From Pontederia crassipes (Eukaryota; Streptophyta; Magnoliopsida; Commelinales; Pontederiaceae), in the NCBI GenBank assembly GCA_030549335.1, contig CM060183.1:20844552-20908551 (forward strand): a stretch of 64,000 nucleotides of DNA, given 5' to 3'. Positions within the stretch are counted from its first letter, which is position 1; each line of letters begins with the position of its first letter. A program made the position numbers and the translations under genes. Of this stretch, positions 11,241 to 21,800 are shown in pieces. Under the pieces are notes generated by a model, which was given only the letters and a program-made list of their open reading frames with translations, had not been told where the DNA came from and searched no databases.

Positions 11241-12300
11241 TGCCTCCTCATAGAAAATTGCAAGTATCTGACGACGAGAATGAGATACATAACGAGGAGG
11301 AGACCCATTTCGTTCCTCCTCCTCCTCCTCCACCTGAACCACCAATGCAACAAGGACGACAAGCTCCCCTTCCTTGCACCGTACAAGAATTTTGAAGGTC
11401 GAAACTTCCGACGTTTAATGGAGAAGGAGGGATAGAGGTAGCCGAACAATGGATGAAGACGATCGAGTATAAGTTCGATATCTTGGACGTTCCCGAGAAC
11501 AAGAAGGTGCTATTCGCTGGAGACACTCTCCAGAAAGATGCTAAGAAATGGTTGAAGGCAAAGAAGGCCACCAATTTCTAGGATATTAAGGTGGTCGCCT
11601 GGGAGGACTTCCGTAAGGCATTCGAGACATGCTACTTCCCTACGTTCCAAAAGGATTTGAAGCAGAAGAAATTCCTAAACTTGGAATAAGGGACCATGTC
11701 TGTGTCCCAATACATGACCACGTTCATTCGACTGAAGAAGTACTCAAAGCTGATTATGGACGAACAGGATACAACAAAGCGTTTTATTGACAGGCTGAAC
11801 CCTACTTTGAGTGCTTAGACAGGACCAGGGAATTGTAAAACTCTGGATGAAGCGATTAGTCTGGCTACAATGACCGAAAAGGATCACCAGGACCTGCAGA
11901 AAGACAAGAGGGTCCAACAAAGTGGAGGGCAGAGTTCCCAACAGCAATAACAATTTCGTGGGAACAACCGTCACTAACAGCGACGGAACAATCGACCTCG
12001 CCCGTATCCAGCGCCTCAACAATACAATCGTCCTCCACAACAACCACATCGTCCTTGACAACAAGCTCATCCACCACAGCAACAACAACAACAGAACCAA
12101 CGACCCTCTCAATAGGCGCCAATGCGTCCAGCTCAACAGCAGAGGCAACATCCTCCAAGAGCCCCTCAAGCACCACCCGCACCAGGTGAGCGGATTTTAT
12201 GCAACACTTGTGGCAGGACCCATACAGGGAAATGTCGAAGGAAGACCAGGGCATGTTTCCATTATGTAGGAATGGGTCATATCACCATGAACTACCCTAG
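11241..12300 (+). pseudogene. Ty3/gypsy gag, broken
   Basis: It starts ATGCCTCCTCATAGAAA (MPPHRK). It continues through a Pro-rich stretch and the retrotransposon gag core: EQWMKTIEYKFDILD, DTLQKDAKKWL, WEDFRKAFETCYFP, QYMTTFIRLKKYS. A Gln-rich region and a knuckle pair follow (CNTCGRTHTGKC, then CFHYVGMGHITMNYP). In-frame stops interrupt it after VQEF, ATNF, LNLE and LSA. The second knuckle has lost its canonical second Cys (CFHY). Structural particle protein when intact; here non-functional. Confidence 0.85.
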
Positions 12301-15300
12301 ACGTGGGCAACAGTTGGTTCAAAGAAGACTCTTCAACTTAGAAGAGGATGCTCCACTGAATGACGCTAAGGTCATTCGAGGTACGATCTTCATAGCTGAA
12401 CTACCCACTACAGTATTGTTCGATTCCGGTGCCTCTCATTCATTCATATCGGAAGAGTGTGTCACTATTTTAGGAATAACTGCAATGAACTTAGAGCATA
12501 AGATGAGTATACTGACTCCATAAGGAACTTAGTCACCACTAAACATCTTCCTAATGTATCAATAGAGATAGATAAAAGGAACTTCACTGCAAACCTTATC
12601 ATTATTCCTATGAGAGATTAAGATATAATTTTGGGCATGAATTGACTAACCTTCCACGATGCTTTTATATTGTGCAAGCAAAAGAAGGTGGTTATAGGTA
12701 CACAAGATACAGACACGATTATTGTCAAAGGCATAGCTCGCAAGGAAAAAAAATAGTGTCTGCCATGAAGGCACACAAATTACTTCAATAAGGGTGTAGA
12801 GGTTATCTGGCAAGGGTGACTAAAGTAGAAGAGTCAATCAAGACTCCGCATGATATAGAGGTTGTGAGGGAATTTCTTGATGTCTTTCCTGAAGATGTTA
12901 GTGGACTACCGCCCAAGAGGGTGGTAGACTTCCATATAGAAGTGGCACCTGGTATGGCGCCAAACTCCAAAGCCCTATACCACATGGCTTCAACAGAGAT
13001 GAAGAAATTAAAGACCCAGATTCAAGAATTGCTGGACAGGCTTCATCAGACCTAATGTCTCACTATAGGGTGCACAAGTCCTTTTTGTCAAGAAGAAGGA
13101 CGGCTCATTGAGACTTTGTATCGACTACAGAATCTTGAACAAAATCACTGTAAAGAATAAGTATTCGCTACCACGCATCGATGACTTATTTGATCAGTTG
13201 TCCAAAATAAAGGTTTTCTCCAAGATTAATTTGAGAAGCGGCTATCATCAACTCAGAGTAGCCGAAGAAGACATTCCAAAGACGGCCTTCAGATCAAGAT
13301 ATGGACACTACGAGTTTCTTATAATGCCATTTGGGTTAACCAATGTCCTAGCAGCATTCATGAACCTCATGAATAGAACTTTCAATGAACATCTGTATAA
13401 GTTCGTGATTGTCTTCGTCGACGACATTCTCATATATTCGCCACGCAAAGAGCAGCACAGAGATCACCTGAGGATGGTGTTAGAGACCTTACGAGCAAAG
13501 AAATTATGCACGAAGTTCTCCAAATATAAATTCTGGGTAGAAGAGATGATGTTTATTGGCCACATCATCTCAAAGGATGTAATCTCAGTCGACCCGGCGA
13601 AGGTGGAAGCAGTATTCAATTGGGCTCAATCAAAGAATATTTCCGAAATCAGGAGCTTCCTTGGTCTAGCAGGATATTATAGAAGATTTATCAAGGACTT
13701 CTCCAGAATAGCATTACCACTGACCAAGCTCATCAGAAGAGGGAGAAAAGTTTATTTAGTCATTCAAATGTGATGAAAGTTTTCAAGAGTTAAAGAAGCG
13801 GTTAACTTCGGCACCAATCCTTACGTTACCATCAGGCAATGGTGGGTATGTAGTCTACAATGATGCCAGTGGCACAGGACTGGGGCGTGTATTGATGCAA
13901 TATGGAAAAGTTGTAGCATATGCATCCAGGCAACTGAAGAAACATGGGATCAATTATCTAACACACGACCTCGAACTGGCAGTAGTAGTGTTTGCCCTCG
14001 AGCTTTGGCGTCATTACCTGTATGAAGAAGAGTTTGTGGTCTACACTAATCACAAAAATTTAAAATGTGTTCACACAGAAGGATCTCAATATGCGCCCAA
14101 AAAGATGGATGGAGTTTTTGAAAGACTACGAGTTTACCATTAACTACCATTCGGGTAAGGCAAACTCAGTAGCCGACGCTCTCAATTGGAAATGGAAAGG
14201 CTCTGTTGCCTTCATGCGTATTCGATAGTTCAAACTGATGGAAGAACTTTTCAAATGGTCACAAAGGACAAGGCATGATGGATCACTGATGATGATGCAG
14301 CGTATAGTGCCGGACATTATAGGAAGAATCATTGAAGCACAAGTTGAAGACCCTGACTATCAAACGATGATGATAAAGACTAGTATTGAAACTACAAACT
14401 TCAAAGTCTCATCAAATGGTGGCATCAGGTACCGTGATCGTTTATGGGTATCGAGCAATCCTGAATTACGAAGAGAAGTCATAGACGAATGCCATAAGTC
14501 CGAGTTTGCAATCCACCAGAAAGTACTAAAATGTATAAGGATGTGTAGAGAAGTTTCTAGTGGCCAGACATGAAGAAGGAGATCACAGAATACGTCTCCG
14601 GATGTATAGTTTGTCAACAAGTCAAAGTAGAACATCAGAAACCCCAAAGAACCTTGAAGAGTCTTGGCATCCCACAGTGGAAATAAGAAGAAATAGCAAT
14701 GGACTTCATCACGGATCTGTCCAGGACTCAGAAAGGACACGATGCCATCTAGGTGATAGTGAACTGATTAACTAAATCGGTTCACTTCCTATCCATCACG
14801 GTAAAATAATATCTTGATAGTCTAATGGATCTATATGTGCAGGAGATCGTTAGACTCCACGGGATCCCATCAGTCATTGTATTTGATAGAGATTCCAGAT
14901 TCACATCGAGATTTTGGAAGATCCTCCATAACGCTTTTGGGATTAAACTTCGCTATAGTACGGACCCCCAGACTGATGGACAATCCAGACGTTAGGAAGA
15001 TATGTTTAGAGCATGCACACTGGATTGGCATGGCAATTGGGACAAACACCTTCCTCTCATAGAGTTTTCCTACAATAACAGTTTCCATGCTAGTATAGAG
15101 ATGTCCTCCTTTGAGGCGTTATATGGTCGACCCTGTCTCTCCCTAGCTTGTTGGGGCGAAGTGGGCGAAAGAAAGATCTTGAGTGCTGAATTACAAAAGC
15201 AGACCCAAGAGTACACATACAATATTAAGCTAATAAAGAAGAGAATAAAGTCAGCTCAAGATCGACAGAAGGCCTACGCAGACAAGAAACGTTGAGAACA

Positions 15301-15720
15301 CACATTCAAGATAGGAGATCAAGTCTTGCTTAAAGTCTCCCCCACCAAAGGCGTAATGTGTTTTAGCAAGCGTGAGAAATTGAGTCCAAGGTATGTGGGT
15401 CCTTTTGAGATTTTAGATATGGTTGGAGACTCAACATGCAGGTTGGTCCTACCCCCGACGTATGTCAGAGTGCACAACGTCTTCCATGTCTCATTACTCC
15501 GGAAGTATAAGCACAATTACGCCAATGTGATCCAAATTGAGGAACGATATAACATATGAAGAACAACCCACAGAGATAATAGAATATCAGGAACACCAAC
15601 ATGAAAAGAAGAAAATATCGTTAGTCAAAGTAGCATGGAAGCATCACCAAGGAAAAGAGGCAACTTAGGAAGTAGAATAAAAAATACACGAGAAATTTCC
15701 TGAACTATTCAGTAAGTCCT
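12301..15720 (+). pseudogene. Ty3/gypsy pol: protease, reverse transcriptase, RNase H, integrase, chromodomain-like tail, broken
   Basis: Protease: LFDSGASHSFIS, with the DSGA active site near 12422. Reverse transcriptase: [20 protein letters not shown] at about 13111, IMPFGLTNV, and the catalytic FVDDIL near 13414. The frame is broken by a stop at 13053-13055 and shifts before 13108. RNase [17 protein letters not shown] near 13910. Integrase: zinc-finger part around 14480-14640, DRDSRFTSRFW near 14885, then STDPQTDGQS. The piece that should follow, carrying the catalytic Glu, appears deleted. LIEFSYNNSFHASI and EALYGRPC follow. The chromodomain-like end (LVKVAWKHHQGKEAT) lies at about 15620. 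Several further stops make it non-functional. Confidence 0.88.
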
Positions 15721-15955
15721 AACTTTTATCTAAATTCGAGGACGGATTTTCTTTTAAGGAGGTAATAATGTAACACATGCAATTTTCAAAAATAGGAAAT
15801 GATTCAAAATCAAATGAAAATCGTACTTAATGAAGGAAATCAAAATACAATCAAATTCGAATTAAAAAAAGAAAAGAGAAAAGGAAAGAAACGGCCGATC
15901 GAGGGAGGAATCTCCTCCCCCGATCGAGCGTTTCAGAGCTGGCCGGCCGGCCGAG

Positions 15956-15967
15956 TCTATAAAATGG
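15956..15967 (+). promoter_or_regulatory. TATA box of the 3' LTR
   Basis: TCTATAAAATGG lies about 190 bp inside the LTR, followed by a GC-rich leader. It would drive transcription outward to the right in this copy. Confidence 0.6.
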
Positions 15968-16382
15968 ACGTGAGAGGGAACCCTCGCGTCCCTTGGAAAC
16001 TCTGTCGGTCGTCGCCTCCATTTCTTCTTCTTCTTCGTCTGCTTCTGCGACTTCGACGGACATGCGAGGCAGACGAACGGCGGACAATCCGACATTCCTT
16101 CGATGCACTGCGCCTCCTCCGACGTTCGTGAGGACCAGGCGCACCCTCTCATATCCCAAGGACGACCAGTGAACGACGATCAGATCGCCGGCGAACCCCA
16201 ACGCTCAGGCATTTTTAATCCCTAGATGACGAAATGATGATCATTTGATGCGTTCTAGGATTCTATTATGATCGCAATTGTCTGAGCTTCATTTTTCATA
16301 TTGATGTTGTCACATTTTAATGACCGGAAGGCCACCGGAATCGGAAGAGATGACCGATGGTCCTATTTTATCGCGAGTATTG

Positions 16383-16880
16383 GTCGACCGGTTCAGGGAA
16401 CGGTCGACCGATCCGACAGTGCAACTCGCACTGTCGCGTTGTAGACCAGTCGATCGATCCTACAGGAGCGGTCGACCGATCCGCAGTCAGACAAATGGAG
16501 AAGAACTCACAGACGGTCGACCGATTCAATACGTCCCGCGCATAGACCAGATCCTCAACGATCGATCGACCGGTCCCTCCGGACGATCGACCAACTGTGA
16601 GATGCATAGACTGAACGATCGACCGGTCACGTATGCACGATCGACCGATCCGGCAGACGCCCGACAAAGAACAAGGTCGGCCGATCTAAGAGGATCGGTC
16701 GACTGGTATTAGAGAACGATCGACCGGTCCACCAGGAGCGATCGATCGGTCCAAGTCGATCGATTCGACTCAACCGAACTGAGAGGAATGGTTGACCGGT
16801 CCAAAGGGCGGTCGATCGGTCCAGTCAGACCAATCGGTTCAAATCATTCAGTTCAGTCAAACCCATCGGATCAAACTAAC
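16383..16880. repeat. Cluster of GATCGACCGGTCC-like motifs inside the 3' LTR
   Basis: About 18 copies of a near-palindromic motif (variants of CGATCGACCGGTCC and CGGTCGACCGATCC) occur in 500 bp. Spacing is irregular (13-45 bp) and spacers are unrelated. It begins about 430 bp after the TATA box. Confidence 0.8.
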
Positions 16881-18304
16881 CGGTTCAACCCCCCAAATAT
16901 ATAGAGACATTGAGTTAGTCCTGATATTGACATAGTCCGAATCGGATTCTGATCCGATCTAAGTTCGACTCTTTAAATCTAACCGATGACTCTAACCAGT
17001 TCATCTATAACTGGCCGAGTCATATTGTATAATGTCCTTTTGGGTCCTGATTCATAGACATCATGATAAGCAAAGATAAGTAAAGTAAAGACAAAGCTAC
17101 GAAATTGTTATGTGGCGTCCCATTGTACGGAACAAAGATCATAATATGGCATAAAGAGGGGCAAGTAGCTAGCTAATGAGACAATGAACCTACTGGTCTT
17201 CGATGACCACTGTTCCTGAGACTACATGTCCTCTCCCACCTGTATCTCGAAGAAGGGTGATGCATTTGTCACACTCTTTCCCCCAAAGAACATAGTACTG
17301 AGCCAGATGGATATGTAACTAACTAAGAAGACAGTGAATACATTCTTAAATGACCACTGTTTCTGGGGTGTAGACCCTCTCTCACCTACATTTCGAAATG
17401 GGTGACGCATTGTCGCACCCCATTTCCTTTATGGGCTTACTGGCTTTACAAATTCAAAGAGGCACCTCTGGCATCCCAATCTAATAAAGTCGAGTTCGCA
17501 TATGACAACTAACTTTAAAGACGTTATAGTAATATAAAAGACGTAGTGTAACTCACAACAAAGCAAGGTAAAGTAAAATATGGTAGAGTCAAGTATGGAA
17601 CATGGTATAGCAAAGTATGAAATCTGGTATGGTAAAGATAATCCAGAGTACTGTAAAAACAAGACATAGTCATAGTAAAGAACAGAGTACAGATATCGAT
17701 ACAGTTAAAGCATGATATATGACCCATTATAGTTAATGTATGGAAGCTAAAGTTTATTATTGTTTATCACTTATACATTTGTTATATGATCATCATTGAT
17801 CCTTATTTCATTGTCTACGCTTCTATTGTACTGAGTTTTTTGCTCACGGGTATTCGATTCCTCTGCATTGGAATTTTGCAAGTGAGAATGCTGCTTGATG
17901 ATGTGTGGGAGTGCTCAGAGCTTGGAGGATGCTGCGCATGACTAATTCTATCATCGAGTCTCATCAATTGCATTTAGCTTGATAATTATCGTTATTATTC
18001 ATAAACATCATGTTATTCCGCCTATCGAATCTCTTCCGTCTGTTGAACTTCCTCTTAGATGATGAGCTTACTGTAAATTGTGGTCTTATCTTATGTTGTT
18101 GTAGACTACATTAATTATTTCTACCTTTGATGTTCTGACGTTTGAACTTTCGCAATAAAGTTTTCTATTATATTTCTTATAATATTGATGCCACGTATAT
18201 GTTTTGTTGAATGATCATAGTCAATAGTATAATAGGCAGTGTAGCACTTTCGGGGTCAACCTGACTGCCTACGTGGTAGGAGGGGCGATTTTGGGGGCGT
18301 TAGT

Positions 18305-18850
18305 GTGTCCATTCATTCGAAACTTTAAAGTTTAAAAGAGATCAACCAAAGCTTGAGAAGAAATAAAATTTTAATTAGGAAATGATAAAAAAATAAGATA
18401 GACTATGAATAGAGATAGAATAACACTTATATGAGAAATAAAAATATAAATATAAGAGGATTAAAAAAATGACTAGGTCCTAATAATTTAGTTTTAAATA
18501 AAATTTCTAGTTTAAATTGTATTGAAAATGAATCATGATAGATTTGAACCCTTATAAATAAGGGTGTAAGAGAAAAAATTATCCACAAAAAAACTAACTA
18601 AACCTAAAAAATCATAAATTCGGACTCCGATTAAAAATTAGGTTATTTTTTTAGAATAATTAAAACTATCCGTTTAAATTAGAGCTCCTTACCAAAAAAA
18701 TCGGAGGGGCCCAACCCAAAAAATATTATAATTAAAATATTATCTCAACTTTCAAATAATATTTCGTAGTTTTACATTTTTTCAAATAATATTTTACATT
18801 GTTTTCATCATTATTGATAGAGGGAGTTGTGAAAATATTGTTTCAAAAAC
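18305..18850. other. AT-rich spacer between two Ty3/gypsy relics
   Basis: No gene recognised. The stretch may be unrecognisable flank of either element. Confidence 0.4.
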
Positions 18851-21256
18851 TATGGCGAAGAAATTGCAGCTCAAATTAGAGAAACATTCAGAGCCTTATA
18901 AGCTTTCCTGGCTTAAGAAAGATAATGATGTTCATGTTAATAAACATTGTGTTATTCAATTTTCCATTGATCGAATAATATGTGATGTGGTTCTCAAGTC
19001 ATTTACTTATTGGATGTCGTTGGTTATATGACCAAAAAGTTATTTATGATGGCTTCAAGAACACTTATTCCTTCATTACGGATGGTGTGAATGTTACTTT
19101 GGCTCTTTTAGAAATAGAAGCCAAACATAAATCTGGAGAGGGAAGTACTTATCATCCTAGGTGCTTCCATTCCAAATAAGGAAGCTTATCGAATGAGTCT
19201 GAAGGAGCATGAAGAACTGCAATGACAAGTTGAATTATTGCAAAAGAGCTTGATTCATGAAAGCTTAAGCCCATGTGCAGTAGCTGCTCTCCTTGTTCCG
19301 AAGAAAGATGGCTTGTGGAAGATATACGTGGACAGCCAGCAAGTATCGATTTTCTATATCGCATCTTGATGATTTATTTGACCAACTTTATGGTACATTA
19401 ATTTCTTTTCAAAAATTGATCTAAGGAGCAGATATCATCAAATATGAATACGTCCAGGAGATAGATGGAACACTATCCAAGATAGAAAATGTCCGAGTGA
19501 TTGGAAGGCATTAGCATGGATCCCAGCAAGGTTGAGGCAATAGTAAATTGGCCTATACCAAAATCTTTGCAAGACATTCGAAGCTTTCATGGGCTAATAT
19601 CTTTTTATCGAAGCTTCATTGCTAATTTTGGCACAATCATGGCGCCTATTGCTTGAAGGGTGGAGTATTTAAATAGTCTGATCGAGCACAAAAGAGATTT
19701 GAGTTAATCAAGAAAAGGATGATCAAAGCCCTTGTACTTGCATTACCGAATTTTGAGAAACTTTTTTAAATATGTTGTGATGCATCAAATGTGAGAATTT
19801 CTTTAGTGAAAAGTTAAATGGATTAAGAAAGAGTTATTCAATTTATGAAGAATTTATTCTTTTCTCTGACATGAGGCCTTAAATATATTGGTCAACATAA
19901 GCTCAATACCCGACAAGCAAAATGGGTTGAGTTTCTTCAAGCCTACACATTTGTGATCAAGCATAAGAATGGGGAACAAAATTATATTGTTAATGCTTTA
20001 AGCAGAAAATATGTCTTAATCTCTTATATGCAAGTGAAGGTTGTGGGATTTGAGATAATCAAAGAGCTTTACAACGAAGATCCATATTTCTTTAAAATTT
20101 GGTGTGAGTACTCTAAAGACCATTAAAAAAATTTCTATTCATGATGACTTTCTTTTTAAGAATAATCGTCCTTGCATCCCACAATGCTCTTTGCAAGAGG
20201 AAGTTATCAAGGAATCCCATGAAGGTGGTTTTGAAGGTCATTTTGCACGAGATAAAATTCTTACACTTATTGGAAAAAAAAAATTTCTAGCTTAATATGG
20301 GGTGAGACGTGTCAAATCATATAGCACGGTGCAGAACTTGTCATATAGAAAAAGATCATACCCAAAATATAGTATTATATACACCATTACCTGTTCCATA
20401 TGCACCATGAGAGGACGTGAGTATTGGTTTTGTGGTTGGATTACCCAAAACACAAAGGAACAAGGACTCAATTATGATGGTTGTCGATAGATTCTTCAAA
20501 ATGGCATACTTTGTCCCATGTCTCAAGACCTTGGATGCATCTTATATTGTTAATCTTTATTTTAAAGAATTTGTGAAGCTTAATGGTATTCCGAAGACTA
20601 TGACTTCTGATCGTGATACAAAATTTGTCAGTCATTTTTTGCGTACACTTTGGAGGAAGCTCGGATTTGGTGGTCAAATAGAAGTTATCAATCGAAGTTT
20701 GGAAAATCTATTAAGATCTTTAATAAAAAAAAAGAATATTCAACAATGGAATCTATATCTCAAGTAGAGTTTGTTTATAATTAGTCTCAAAGCAAGTCTA
20801 CTGACAAAAGTCCATTCAAAATTGTTTACGGAGCTAATCTTGTTGGTCCATTAGATTTATTCTCTCGTCCAATGACTAATTCTTTCAGTAGTGATGCTGA
20901 GGAAAGAGTAAGACAAATTCGAGATTTGCACGAACGTGTTCGAATGAAAATTGTTCAACAAAATGAGAAGTATAAGGAGTAAGATGACAAACATATTAAA
21001 ACCAATGAATTTTAAGGAAAGAGATCTAGTATGGATTCATCTTTGAAAAGAACGATTTCCCCAATGCATTTTGAAATGTTGAAGCCTCTTGCAGATGGTC
21101 ATTTTCAAGTTCTGAGAAAGATAGAAAAAATGCATATAAGAATTGATTTGCTTGCAAATTATGGAGTTTCAACAACTTTTAATGTCGTTATCCCCTTACA
21201 TGAAAGAAATTGAGGAAATTCGACTTGAGGACAAGTCTTCTCCAACCGAGGGAGAA
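18851..21256 (+). pseudogene. 5'-truncated Ty3/gypsy pol relic with internal deletions
   Basis: It starts inside the protease region (MAKKLQLKLEKHSEPYKLSW near 18853), with gag and 5' LTR absent. Reverse transcriptase pieces follow: HLDDLFDQL, FSKIDLRSRYHQ, RPGDRWNT. The sequence then jumps directly to MDPSKVEAIVNWPIPKSLQD, so the catalytic DD-bearing core is missing. The RNase H remnant is short. Integrase parts are QRNKDSIMMVVDRFFKMAYF, LNGIPKTMTSDRDTKFVSHF, and IEVINRSLENLL with the HPQTD stretch lost. The end reads ANYGVSTTFNVVIPL, as in chromovirus-type pol C-termini. Many stops. No function expected. Confidence 0.85.
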
Positions 21257-21800
21257 TGATGGAGAATTAATGGTTGAAGATGAAATGGCATGGAAGCTTT
21301 TAGAGTTTCTAAAAAGAAGTCATCAATATAAAAGATTATTAATATTTCAAACATGTGCTTAAGAAATATTAAAGAAGTCTCGAAGACATATTGGGAAGGG
21401 AATAATCATCCTGAAAGGTGGTGAAGGATTCTTTTGTGAGAGTTGAAGAGCTTTTCATTTATTATGATAATTATTAGAGCTAGTATAAATAGGGATGAAC
21501 ATAAGGTGTTAAGCATATTATGTTTAGTTGAATTATAAACTTTGAGTTCTTATCTTTAGATTGTGTGTCTTGCTAGAATTCTTGATATACTTAATTTTTT
21601 TCTTGTTATTTTTTGAAACTTTATTCTTCTCTATTAATCCGTTCACCATATCTCTCTCTATCTCTCTCTTCATAAGATTTTTATCCGCTTGATGTTCTTT
21701 TGTGAAGTTTTCTCATTCATCAATCCTCATCACAAAATTTTATTCAATTGCTCACTATATATTCCAATTTTAGGCAATACAAGAATTAGCGAAAAATAGA
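21257..21800 (+). repeat. LTR remnant of the second Ty3/gypsy relic
   Basis: The sequence after GAGGGAGAA (purine-rich tract) starts TGATGGAGAATTAATGG. It contains TATAAATA at 21484-21491 and pyrimidine-rich repeats near 21650. The right end is not clear and no partner LTR is present. Confidence 0.5.

Larger units (their letters stand above)
10123..18304 (+). mobile_element. Decayed Ty3/gypsy retrotransposon, Tekay (Del) chromovirus type, possibly chimeric at its 5' end
   Basis: The order on the plus strand is: short LTR-like segment, primer-binding site, gag, protease, reverse transcriptase, RNase H, integrase, chromodomain-like tail, purine-rich tract, long 3' LTR. That order (integrase after RNase H, with a chromodomain) defines chromoviruses. 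Every coding part is interrupted by stops or frameshifts, so the copy is inactive. The 5' LTR-like segment (about 180 bp) does not match the 3' LTR (about 2.5 kb), and the gag leader is duplicated. The left part may therefore come from another element. Confidence 0.85.
15769..18304 (+). repeat. 3' LTR of the Tekay-type element, about 2.5 kb
   Basis: It begins TGTAACACATGC right after a purine-rich tract (TTTTAAGGAGGTAATAA), the expected primer for second-strand synthesis. A TATA box follows about 190 bp in. A CG-rich leader, a cluster of GATCGACC motifs and an AATAAA signal near 18152 come next. The end is taken at GGGGGCGTTAGTG, which resembles the usual GGGGGCGTTACA terminus. The precise end is uncertain because there is no matching 5' LTR. 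Confidence 0.7.
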
